Below are positions 8,853-16,650 of a stretch of 64,000 nucleotides of DNA, piece by piece. The translations under genes were made by a program, and so were the position numbers. Where the stretch lies: the NCBI GenBank assembly GCA_023428135.1, contig JAEYZG010000009.1, positions 48,890 through 112,889 on the forward strand, given 5' to 3'. The notes under the pieces are model-generated. The model saw only the letters and a program-made list of their open reading frames with translations. It searched no databases and was not told the origin of the DNA. Source of the stretch: Bacteroidota bacterium. GTDB taxonomy: Bacteria > Bacteroidota > Bacteroidia > Cytophagales > Cytophagaceae. The first letter of the stretch is position 1; each line of letters begins with the position of its first letter.

Positions 8853-10550
8853 ATGGATACCAAAAAGAAAACTGTCATCATTTTTGGGGGAGGTATCGGA
8901 GGGTTGAGCGCTGCTCATGAATTAATCAACAGAGGGTTTAATGTCATTGTATTTGAATCAAAGGACATTCCCGGAGGTAAAGCAAGAAGTCTACCTGTGT
9001 TAAATTCCGGTAAAGATGGTCGGAAAGATCTGCCAGGAGAACATGGTTTCCGCTTTTTCCCAAAGTTTTACAAGCACATCATCGCGACTATGGAAGAAAT
9101 TCCATATGGTGATAATAAAAACGGTGTAGCTGATAATCTTGTGGATACCACTCGTATTCAAATGGCGAGGTTCGGTAAGGAGCCTGTTTTAATGCCGGCC
9201 AGGTTTCCGAGGTCCTTGCGAGAGTTTATTCAGATACTTGCCGATGGGCTTGATCTTAATCTTGGTCTTTCTACTGAAGAAAAAGCCCTGTTTGCAAAAA
9301 AGATCTGGCAATTAATGACCAGTTGTAAAGAAAGAAGAAAGCATGAGTATGAAAGGATCAGCTGGTGGGAGTATCTGGATGCTGATCAGCAATCTCCTGC
9401 TTATCAAAGTATTTTTGCCAAAGGCCTCACTCGGACCCTGGTGGCAGCAAGGGCAGAAGAGGCAAGTACCAAAACAGGAGGTGATATTTTTATCCAGCTT
9501 TTATTTGATATAGCTAAACCTGGCATTAGTTGCGACAGAGTGTTATGTGGTCCTACTAATGAAGTCTGGATTGATCCCTGGCTTGAGTACCTAAAAAAGA
9601 AAGGTGTTGATTACAGATTTAATTCAAGGGTGCTGAGCATCAATTGTGCTGATAATGCAATTAAAAGTGTCACCATTTCCTGTAATGGAAAGCAACAAGA
9701 GTTTACTGCAGATTATTACATCTCAGCAGTACCTGTAGAAGTGATGGTCAGTCTGCTTAACGATGATCTGGTAAAAATTGATCCTACATTAAATTACCTC
9801 AAAACCCTCAGTCAAAATGTTTCATGGATGAATGGAACACAGTTTTATCTTAATACTAATATTGATTCAGTTCCAGGTCATTCAATATATATAGACACAC
9901 CCTGGGCTCTGACTTCCATCTATCAATGTCAGTTCTGGAGAAAATTTAATATTGCTGAGCATGGCGACGGTAAGGTCAAAGGTATATTATCTGTAGATGT
10001 TTCGGACTGGAATACTCCTGGTATTCTTTATAATAAGCCCGCCAAAGAATGTACGAAAGAGGAAATTATTAAAGAGATCTGGGAGCAGTTAAAAAGAAGT
10101 CTGAATGTCAATGGTAAGGAAGTTCTGAAAGATGAATATATCCATTCATCATTTATTGATCCGGATATTGTTTTTGAAAGTCCTATGCGCAATGAAGAGC
10201 CGTTATTGGTCAATTGTACCAATTCCTGGGATTTGAGGCCATATGCATACACTCAGGTTCCCAATCTTTTCCTGGCATCTGATTATGTAAAAACCAATAC
10301 GGATCTTGCTACTATGGAAGGTGCCAATGAAGCTGCCAGGAGAGCTGTCAATAGTATATTGGATGCATCCGGGTCAAAGGCGCCTAAGTGTAAGATATGG
10401 GACCTCCATGAACCAGCCATATTTGCACTGCTTAGATGGAGAGATATGCAGCGATATAAAAAAGGATTGCCATGGTCGCATCAACAGCCATTTTTAATTA
10501 AAGTACTTCATAAAATAAGGTTCTGGTTCTATGAAAAGTCAGGGCGATAA
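8853..10550 (+). CDS. FAD-dependent oxidoreductase of the carotenoid desaturase/amine oxidase family
   Basis: Flavoprotein of 565 residues. The N-terminus carries the dinucleotide-binding fold VIIFGGGIGGLSAAHEL (residues 8-24), followed by the second FAD motif FESKDIPGGKARS (about 34-46) and GEHGFRFFP. The C-terminal FAD-binding segment is NLFLASDYVKTNTDLATMEGANEAARRA (about 471-498). This architecture is shared by phytoene/zeta-carotene desaturases, hydroxysqualene dehydroxylases and related isoprenoid redox enzymes. The exact substrate cannot be read from sequence. A C-terminal extension of about 60 residues follows the FAD domain. The next gene, 42 bases downstream, resembles membrane terpene cyclases, so a terpenoid substrate is favoured. 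Confidence 0.85.
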   Translation: MDTKKKTVIIFGGGIGGLSAAHELINRGFNVIVFESKDIPGGKARSLPVLNSGKDGRKDLPGEHGFRFFPKFYKHIIATMEEIPYGDNKNGVADNLVDTTRIQMARFGKEPVLMPARFPRSLREFIQILADGLDLNLGLSTEEKALFAKKIWQLMTSCKERRKHEYERISWWEYLDADQQSPAYQSIFAKGLTRTLVAARAEEASTKTGGDIFIQLLFDIAKPGISCDRVLCGPTNEVWIDPWLEYLKKKGVDYRFNSRVLSINCADNAIKSVTISCNGKQQEFTADYYISAVPVEVMVSLLNDDLVKIDPTLNYLKTLSQNVSWMNGTQFYLNTNIDSVPGHSIYIDTPWALTSIYQCQFWRKFNIAEHGDGKVKGILSVDVSDWNTPGILYNKPAKECTKEEIIKEIWEQLKRSLNVNGKEVLKDEYIHSSFIDPDIVFESPMRNEEPLLVNCTNSWDLRPYAYTQVPNLFLASDYVKTNTDLATMEGANEAARRAVNSILDASGSKAPKCKIWDLHEPAIFALLRWRDMQRYKKGLPWSHQQPFLIKVLHKIRFWFYEKSGR

Positions 10551-10592
10551 CTATGTGAATTTTTTAATTAACCATTTAAATCTTTTATACTT

Positions 10593-11282
10593 ATGGAAAA
10601 GCTTTTAAATCTTGAAGTGTATAGTCCTTTGGACTTAAGCTTGTTTGGAATATGCTGTATTTTTTGGTTTCTTGTTTACATTATTGTAATTGTAAATATC
10701 ATTAAACATAAAGTGGTAGAAATCCCGGTAGCAGCAGTGGTTGCAAACTTTTCATGGGAGTTTCTATGGAGCTGGTGCTTTCATACCAATCTGGGAGAGC
10801 TTTTTCAATGGGGGTACAGGATATGGTTCTTTATGGATATCTTTATCATTTATAGTATTTTTAAATATGGCCATAAACAGTTTCAGCTAGAGCCATTTAA
10901 AAAGCAGTCTGTGGTAATTACAGCATTTGGTCTCGCCTTTTGGATGATTGGTCTGTACTTCCTAATTCCAGAGCATGATACAGACGGATTTGGAGCTTTT
11001 TCCGCTTATCTCATCAATACATATATGAGTGCATTTTACTGCTATCAGATTATTAGGCAGCCGGAATTCGGCATTTCTAAAGTAAATGGCTGGTTCAAAA
11101 TGATTGGTACTGCAGGATGTTCCGCAATGATATATAATCATTTCTGGAATATTCCCGGATATAAAGGGTTAATGGCCTTATGCGCAATTACATTATTCCT
11201 TGATTTATGGTACATATATTTACAGTATAGCCGGGTGGGAGAGAGCGTTAAAGAGGGAAAGGTGAGCTACACTCCGGCTTGA
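10593..11282 (+). CDS. Small polytopic membrane protein resembling Pyr4/PaxB terpene cyclases
   Basis: Integral membrane protein of 229 residues with about seven hydrophobic helices and no signal peptide. Length, topology and two placed acidic residues fit the Pyr4/PaxB/AndB family of membrane terpene cyclases known from fungal meroterpenoid pathways: Glu56 in NFSWEFLWSW at the end of helix 2, and Asp204 in ITLFLDLWYIYL in the last helix. In Pyr4 (242 residues), Glu63 and Asp218 are the residues I recall as essential. It follows a desaturase-like flavoenzyme by 42 bases and is probably co-transcribed. The family call is from pattern memory, and an uncharacterised DUF family membrane protein is the main alternative. 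Confidence 0.6.
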   Translation: MEKLLNLEVYSPLDLSLFGICCIFWFLVYIIVIVNIIKHKVVEIPVAAVVANFSWEFLWSWCFHTNLGELFQWGYRIWFFMDIFIIYSIFKYGHKQFQLEPFKKQSVVITAFGLAFWMIGLYFLIPEHDTDGFGAFSAYLINTYMSAFYCYQIIRQPEFGISKVNGWFKMIGTAGCSAMIYNHFWNIPGYKGLMALCAITLFLDLWYIYLQYSRVGESVKEGKVSYTPA

Positions 11283-11323
11283 TGCAAAGCAGAAAGTTTC
11301 AAGATAAATTTTAAGTTAATACA

Positions 11324-11354
11324 TTGATGCCATCGCTTCAAGCGATGGCATCAA
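11324..11354. repeat. Perfect inverted repeat at the photolyase stop codon
   Basis: TTGATGCCATCGCTT (11324-11338) and AAGCGATGGCATCAA (11340-11354) are perfect complements around one central base. The right arm encodes the last residues and stop of the minus-strand photolyase gene. Located between convergent genes, it can form a hairpin in both transcripts and may act as terminator or 3'-end stabiliser; T runs are weak. Confidence 0.7.
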
Positions 11355-12801
11355 CTAAAAATTTTTCAGATACTCTATAATACCCCTTAATAGTTCGCTT
11401 ACCTTTTTTCTCAAGCTGTCTTAGCATTAAAGACATTCTTGGATTGCTTTGGAATTTATTTCTATGTAAATCAATAAATCTCCAATATAAACTGTCCCAG
11501 ATATCTGTCCATGGTCCGCGGGGATAATCGCTCATTTTTAATATATAGTTCGAACCAGAGATATATGGTTTGGTAGTAATAACCTGACCGGCAGCAAACT
11601 GGCTCATCCCATATACATTAGGTACCATTACCCAATCATAGGCGTCAATATACATTTCCATAAACCATTTGTAAACTTCATCTGGATGTGTTTCGCAGAG
11701 AAGCATGAAGTTTCCTATTATCATAAGACGTTCTATATGATGGTTATATGAGTTACTAAGAACATTTGAAATGGTATGGTCAACCGGCAAAATTCCTGTG
11801 GATGCGTCCCAGAAAGATGTGGGGAGTTTTCTTTGATGATCAAAATAATTTTCTGTGCGGATATGTCTTCCTTTCAATTGGTATACAGCCCTCATGTATT
11901 CTCTCCAGCCAATGATCTGCCTGATAAAACCTTCCAGTGAATTGATCGGAACCTTATTTTGATATTCCATAACCTTTTCCAAAACGTCGGCCGGAGTCAA
12001 CAAACCTGAATTGAGGAGTGGACTTAAGACTGAATGATAAATAAACGGATGCCTGGAGGAGATGGCATCCTCATAAGTTCCAAACAAATTTAACCTCTGA
12101 CTGATAAAGGATTCCAGCCATGATTTTGCTTCTCTATGATTAATAGGGTATAAAAAAGGTGTTGCAGTTCCAGGATTGGCGCTGAAATTTTTTTCTATGT
12201 AATCTATTGCCTCCTTTACGAATTCATTTGGTTGAGGGAAAAGGATTGTCGGAGGTGTATGATTTTTAGGAAGTTTTTTTCTGTTTTCATTATCAAAGCT
12301 CCATTTACCTCCTCTTGGTTTTCCATTATCAATCATTAAATCAAGTCGTTTTCTTTCATGAGAATAAAAATCTGCCATATGAAATTTATTATCGGAAAAA
12401 TAGTCTTCAAGGGACCTCTTAGTATTGAGAAACATGGGCGAATTTTCTACAACTGTTTTGATTCCATTAATAGCTGCATTTTTTTCTATTCGTTTTGATA
12501 GCCAGTCATCTGTGGGATCTATATAAGTAATCTGATGGATTTTATTTTTTACCAACTCTTTAAATAGCTCTTCAGTATCAGAAAATTTTACCTGGTCAAA
12601 ATACATGCAATTAAATCCTTTTGATAAAAATTGGCGTTCATAAGCTTTCATACCGGCTCTGTGAAATATAAGTTTCTGTTTATGAAACTTATATTGGGTA
12701 AAAAGCAAAGGCTCTTCTATTAAACAGATAAGCTGGTTCTTCTTTCTGTGAAAGTTAATTTCAAATAACTGATGAGGAAATATTAAAAAAGCTTGATCCA
12801 T
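11338..12801 (-). CDS. Cryptochrome/photolyase-related protein lacking Fe-S cysteines
   Basis: Flavoprotein of 487 residues in the deoxyribodipyrimidine photolyase-related (FeS-BCP/PhrB-like) family. Visible features are the N-terminal antenna domain (YIDPTDDWL, about 93-101), GFIRQIIGWREYMRAVY (about 291-307), and the FAD-binding C-terminal part with HHIERLMIIGNFMLLCETHP and DAYDWVMVPNVYGMSQFA. Family members repair UV (6-4) photoproducts or act as photoreceptors. The usual iron-sulphur motif (C-x-x-C ... CPFNxLYW) is replaced: Pro427 and Pro430 sit where the first two cysteines should be, and the loop to SLYW is shortened, removing the third. It may therefore have no cluster. The gene is monocistronic. 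Confidence 0.88.
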   Translation of the reverse strand: MDQAFLIFPHQLFEINFHRKKNQLICLIEEPLLFTQYKFHKQKLIFHRAGMKAYERQFLSKGFNCMYFDQVKFSDTEELFKELVKNKIHQITYIDPTDDWLSKRIEKNAAINGIKTVVENSPMFLNTKRSLEDYFSDNKFHMADFYSHERKRLDLMIDNGKPRGGKWSFDNENRKKLPKNHTPPTILFPQPNEFVKEAIDYIEKNFSANPGTATPFLYPINHREAKSWLESFISQRLNLFGTYEDAISSRHPFIYHSVLSPLLNSGLLTPADVLEKVMEYQNKVPINSLEGFIRQIIGWREYMRAVYQLKGRHIRTENYFDHQRKLPTSFWDASTGILPVDHTISNVLSNSYNHHIERLMIIGNFMLLCETHPDEVYKWFMEMYIDAYDWVMVPNVYGMSQFAAGQVITTKPYISGSNYILKMSDYPRGPWTDIWDSLYWRFIDLHRNKFQSNPRMSLMLRQLEKKGKRTIKGYYRVSEKFLVDAIA

Positions 12802-12850
12802 AGTGTTTTTTAAAAGTTTAAAGAGGCAATAGGATGTCGGATTAATTCGT

Positions 12851-12920
12851 TATTTTTGCAATTCGGAATTATATTCCTCTCTGCTTACACTGGTGACGGG
12901 GGAGTCCGTCACCTCTTTTT
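12851..12920 (+). ncRNA. Possible short terminated transcript (sRNA or leader)
   Basis: A Bacteroidota-type -7 element TATTTTTG (12851-12858, matching TAnnTTTG) lies 33 bases before a strong terminator: GGTGACGG (12892-12899) pairs with CCGTCACC (12906-12913), followed by TCTTTTT (12914-12920). No gene ends here, so the likely product is a transcript of about 55 nucleotides, or a terminated leader of the histidine kinase gene starting at 13005. No -33 TTG is seen at the expected spacing. No known RNA family was recognised. Confidence 0.4.
12892..12920 (+). terminator. Strong rho-independent terminator
   Basis: Perfect 8-base-pair GC-rich stem (GGTGACGG/CCGTCACC) with a 6-base loop and a T-rich tail. 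It lies 85 bases before the downstream kinase start. Confidence 0.8.
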
Positions 12921-13004
12921 CTCCGGTTATCCATATTTTTTAATTTATTTTGAATCCTTTTTCTTACAAAACCAGTAATTAGAAGCATTGGTTTAAAGAT
13001 AAGT

Positions 13005-13895
13005 ATGAAGGAAACCCAGACTTGTGATTATCAGCAATTTTTAGAAATACAAAAAGAAAACGCAAGGCTTAAAGAGCATATCACCACTCAGGAGAATATG
13101 TTTGGAATGACTCTGCGTAATATGGGTGGTCTTAATCAGGAACTCAAGTTTGCCAAAGAGAAAATTAAAGAACAGAATCTTCTTCTGGAAAAGATAGTTG
13201 CTGATCGTACAATTGAGCTTCTTGCAATCAATAACCAGCTGAATGCCTTGTTATATCGCGCATCTCATGATATGAAAGGGCCAGTAAGCACTTCCGAAGG
13301 TCTTCTTAATCTTATAGAGCTTACCAATGATCAGGAAGAGATTAAGGAAATGTCAAATTTAATGAGACTGACTTTACGCAAGCTAAGTAGGCTATTGGAT
13401 GGACTTTCATTCCTTGGAAGATTAAAAACTGAAAAAAGTATTTTAACCAGAATAAATTTCGATACTTTCTTTTCAGAATTTAAAGATAAACTTTACCAAA
13501 ATCATTCTCACAGATTTCCTGTTATTCATGTTCAATTTCCGGAAAACAGAAATTTCAATTCAGATCCGGATATTCTAGATGTTATCTTCAGAGAGATATT
13601 TGAAAACAGTATTATTTTCGGAAGAAACGATATCCTTGAAATCACCTTTGTCATGGATATAACACATGATCATATTACTTTTTCAATTACTGATAATGGA
13701 TATGGAATTAGAGAAGGGCTGCTTAGTCTTGTAACAGAAATGTTTTTCAGAGGTAGTGAAAAGTCTGAAGGTAGTGGAATGGGCTTATTCCTGGTGCAAA
13801 GCGCTGTGGAACATTTGCAGGGAGAGCTCTTTATTTCAAGCGGAGAGAAAAAGGGGACAACTGTAAAGATTGTTATCCCAAATAGTAATATCTGA
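13005..13895 (+). CDS. Cytosolic sensor histidine kinase
   Basis: Soluble kinase of 296 residues without membrane segments or a recognisable sensor domain. The N-terminal 75 residues are coiled coil (QKENARLKEHITTQEN to KIVADRTIELLAINNQLN). The H-box is YRASHDMKGPV with phospho-acceptor His88; the ATPase domain shows a degenerate N-box (EIFENSIIFG), ITDNGYGI and EGSGMGLFLVQ. It resembles the kinase cores at 1125, 36436 and 52736. Lacking its own sensor, it may respond through the coiled coil to a partner. No response regulator gene is adjacent. The gene follows a terminator-like element, so a conditional leader is possible. Confidence 0.88.
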   Translation: MKETQTCDYQQFLEIQKENARLKEHITTQENMFGMTLRNMGGLNQELKFAKEKIKEQNLLLEKIVADRTIELLAINNQLNALLYRASHDMKGPVSTSEGLLNLIELTNDQEEIKEMSNLMRLTLRKLSRLLDGLSFLGRLKTEKSILTRINFDTFFSEFKDKLYQNHSHRFPVIHVQFPENRNFNSDPDILDVIFREIFENSIIFGRNDILEITFVMDITHDHITFSITDNGYGIREGLLSLVTEMFFRGSEKSEGSGMGLFLVQSAVEHLQGELFISSGEKKGTTVKIVIPNSNI

Positions 13896-13950
13896 TTTTC
13901 GACCTCGTATTTGTATTTATAATCTTCTAATGGAAGAGTAAGGAATGTAT

Positions 13951-15150
13951 TCAAAACTTTCCACCGGATCCACCACCTCCGAAATTACCTTCTCCAAATT
14001 CAAAATTATCTTGTTGAGCTGAGTCTTTTCCCATCGACTCTGCGATTATCAATGCTTCTGCGTCAGATAAGTTAAATTCATTTTCTAAGTCTTCTTTATT
14101 TACTGTTAATCCTGCTTTAGGTGTTTTCAAAAGCTTATTTACAAACCAGGCAACACCAATCATAATAGCTCCTGCAAGTGTAATTGTTATTTCATGATGG
14201 CCAAGACTGAAATAGTATTTGAAAGTAAATACAGCAAAAGCAATAAGAAGTATTCCCAGGTGAAGTTGTAATCTGTCTTTTTGGGTTACACCAAAATATA
14301 TATATAGCAAAGGTATAGTAGCTGTAGTTATATAAAATAACCAGGCCAAAGGTATTTGAGCACTTGAGTAATCATCATTAAGTACAGCATTAAGCTCTCT
14401 TACTACAAAGTAATTAACGGAAAGGTATAGTGTGAGTAAGCAAAGCAATTCAAGGATATTAAAATTATCTTTCCAGATTATCCATTTTTCAACGTAAGCA
14501 TATTTTTTGATAAGCAGATATATAAGGAAGGTTGTAAGGCCTATCACAAAAGGGCATACGGCTTTACCAATATTTCCTGCATTTGATACCATATAGAAAA
14601 TAAGATATATCAGAACTGCGAATGCCAAAGCTGTGATCAGGCGGTCCACATAACGGATGGCAAAGAAAAGTAGAACTGGTAGAGAAATTGTAAGTACTTG
14701 AATGAGGTTATCACTTTCATTATAGTAAGATTCGCCAGCGCGGTTTAAAATATCTATAAATATAGCTATTGCAGAAATAAAGAGGCCAACCGTGGCATAT
14801 TGCAATGCATCATCAACTCCTGCCCTGAAAAACTTTTTTTCTTTAATTACCATTTCGGTTGTGAAACCTGTAATAATTGCATAAATCAACATTCTGATTG
14901 GTAATCCAGATCCAGAGATGGTGTCATGAATTGTTATCAGAGTGATAAGGCCTAGACTAGCGCATATTAATATAGAGGTAAAGAGGAATAAGCCTGTTCT
15001 TATAAAGAAATTAGGAGTGTAAAGGTTATTTATATATGTTCCCTTTATCTTTTCAAATGTGTGTTCGGAAAATAATTGTTTTTCTTTCCATACCTTAGCC
15101 TGCTTGAGAAGTCTGAGATTTTCCAGCGATTTTTTGTTATAGATAATCAT
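13951..15150 (-). CDS. Polytopic membrane protein with Gly-rich acidic tail
   Basis: Unrecognised membrane protein of 399 residues. An N-terminal soluble stretch of about 48 residues precedes roughly eleven hydrophobic segments (about 49-350); the last 50 residues form an acidic tail ending in FGEGNFGGGGSGGKF. Such Gly/Ser tails are typical of TPM-domain and related envelope proteins in Bacteroidota, though no TPM domain is present. Its start codon overlaps the end of the DUF2157 gene by four bases, so the two proteins are translationally coupled and probably act together in the membrane. No enzyme motif or transport signature was identified. Confidence 0.75.
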   Translation of the reverse strand: MIIYNKKSLENLRLLKQAKVWKEKQLFSEHTFEKIKGTYINNLYTPNFFIRTGLFLFTSILICASLGLITLITIHDTISGSGLPIRMLIYAIITGFTTEMVIKEKKFFRAGVDDALQYATVGLFISAIAIFIDILNRAGESYYNESDNLIQVLTISLPVLLFFAIRYVDRLITALAFAVLIYLIFYMVSNAGNIGKAVCPFVIGLTTFLIYLLIKKYAYVEKWIIWKDNFNILELLCLLTLYLSVNYFVVRELNAVLNDDYSSAQIPLAWLFYITTATIPLLYIYFGVTQKDRLQLHLGILLIAFAVFTFKYYFSLGHHEITITLAGAIMIGVAWFVNKLLKTPKAGLTVNKEDLENEFNLSDAEALIIAESMGKDSAQQDNFEFGEGNFGGGGSGGKF

Positions 15151-16127
15151 ATTTTTAACAGGCTTTTATGATTCTTGATTAGTAAAACGGCTAAGGCACA
15201 ACTGCCGATGAAATAGAAAAACCCAAAGTAAACTAGTTCCAGGTCTGCTCCGGATTTAAACATAAAATAAAAAATAATATAGGTTATGCCTATATATAAA
15301 TAGATCATGATGAAAAGAAGGAAATAGTAAGATTCAAGTTTTCTCGCCTGGAAATAATAGACTACTCCAATTGAAAATAGAATAAGTATAAATAGGAAGT
15401 GGTTGACTTCTGAAAACAAACCGGCCAATGCTGCAATGAAGAGGATGTGTATTGCAAAGTTGAGATAAGTAAATGCAAAATGATTTTTCAGATTGATTCT
15501 CTGAAGTCCAAAGACCAGGGCTATGAGAAAACAACCAAGACTTAAAGCTGTCCATATGTAAGAGTGGTCAGAGAAGTTATCCAATCCATCAAATACCTCT
15601 CTCGGAGTTACAGCTATTCCGGCCCATCCTGCAAGTCCTGTCACTGCCATGCTTAACACACCTTTATGATCAAACCTGTATGCAAGCAGGAAAAATAAAA
15701 GAGTTGGGATAATTGTGGCAGTGCCATATTGGGTTCCGAATATGGTGTATTGAATTTGTAAATAAGTTTCAAGTGATAAAAAAAGGAGACACCCGAGTAA
15801 TAAAATATAATCATTCCAAGGAGAAACGCTGATTATTTCATTAAAGGAAAAGGGCTCGCTTTTTCTGAAAGTGTAATAAAAGCAGGCCATACAGGCAAGT
15901 CCAATAAGAGAAATAATTGAAATATGACCGATAGAGTCAATATTTAGATAGATGATCAGACCGGCGCCGGCTGAGAAAAGTAAAACACCCAGGTATAATA
16001 CTGTTTTTACTTCCCAAAAGAGCGAAAAAAGCTTGTCTTGCTCATAATTTTCGATCTTTTCTTTGTCTTCATCGGAAATAATTCCATCAGTAAGCAAAGT
16101 ATTTAAAATGATTTTTCTTTCAGGCAT
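15147..16127 (-). CDS. DUF2157 domain membrane protein
   Basis: Membrane protein of 326 residues. The N-terminal 45 residues are soluble and helical (LLTDGIISDEDKEKIENYEQDK), as in DUF2157 proteins, followed by about ten hydrophobic segments. Family function is unknown. It overlaps the downstream gene by four bases (start of the latter within its 3' end), indicating a two-gene operon. No other operon members are evident: upstream is a divergent DUF493 gene. Confidence 0.78.
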   Translation of the reverse strand: MPERKIILNTLLTDGIISDEDKEKIENYEQDKLFSLFWEVKTVLYLGVLLFSAGAGLIIYLNIDSIGHISIISLIGLACMACFYYTFRKSEPFSFNEIISVSPWNDYILLLGCLLFLSLETYLQIQYTIFGTQYGTATIIPTLLFFLLAYRFDHKGVLSMAVTGLAGWAGIAVTPREVFDGLDNFSDHSYIWTALSLGCFLIALVFGLQRINLKNHFAFTYLNFAIHILFIAALAGLFSEVNHFLFILILFSIGVVYYFQARKLESYYFLLFIMIYLYIGITYIIFYFMFKSGADLELVYFGFFYFIGSCALAVLLIKNHKSLLKI

Positions 16128-16194
16128 GAGAAAGTTTTACGATTTTTAGCATGCTTTTTGGAACGCAATTTTAATAGTTCCAGTTACCAAATTT

Positions 16195-16455
16195 ATGGAA
16201 GATAAGAAATTTAAAGGTTTGCAGGATAGGCTTGAAAAATTATCATGGCCATCTATTTATATGTTCAAGTTTATTGTTCCTACAGAGAAAGAAAAAGAAT
16301 TAGTTGATATTTTTGAGGGGCGCATTACGGAAAAAAAGTACTCTCAGAAAGGAAACTACGTCAGTGTTACATCTACATTCGCTGTTGAGTCAGGCGATTC
16401 TGTGTTACACTTTTATAAAGAAGCATCCAAAATTGAAGGTGTTGTGGCATTGTAA
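16195..16455 (+). CDS. DUF493 (YbeD-like) family protein
   Basis: Small cytosolic protein of 86 residues. The pattern WPSIYMFKFIVPTEKEKELVDIF, then YSQKGNYVSVTSTFAVESGDSVLHFYKEASKIEGVV matches DUF493/YbeD proteins, which adopt an ACT-like ferredoxin fold and may be regulatory. Function in Bacteroidota is not established. A terminator follows at 16499. Confidence 0.85.
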   Translation: MEDKKFKGLQDRLEKLSWPSIYMFKFIVPTEKEKELVDIFEGRITEKKYSQKGNYVSVTSTFAVESGDSVLHFYKEASKIEGVVAL

Positions 16456-16498
16456 ATTGTATATTTGAAGATACCTTAACTCAATAAAAGCATTTCTT

Positions 16499-16528
16499 AA
16501 AAAGCCGTCTCAGGGAAGATGGCTTTTT
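16499..16528 (+). terminator. Terminator after DUF493 gene
   Basis: AAAAAGCCGTCT (16499-16510) pairs with AGATGGCTTTTT (16517-16528), including one G-T pair, and has a T-rich tail. Confidence 0.85.
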
Positions 16529-16650
16529 GCTTTTATCTCTTGGATTTTTAGAATTTATCCTTTTAGTTTAGCTATTTACCTATCTCAAATGTTATAGTAT
16601 GGAGGAAACGTTTAGCATATTTTCTGAGACTATGAAGAGTAACTTTTTAA

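Noticed and set aside
11545..11565. GTTCGAA tRNA T-loop-like sequence
   Set aside because: It sits inside the photolyase coding sequence and no cloverleaf can be built around it.
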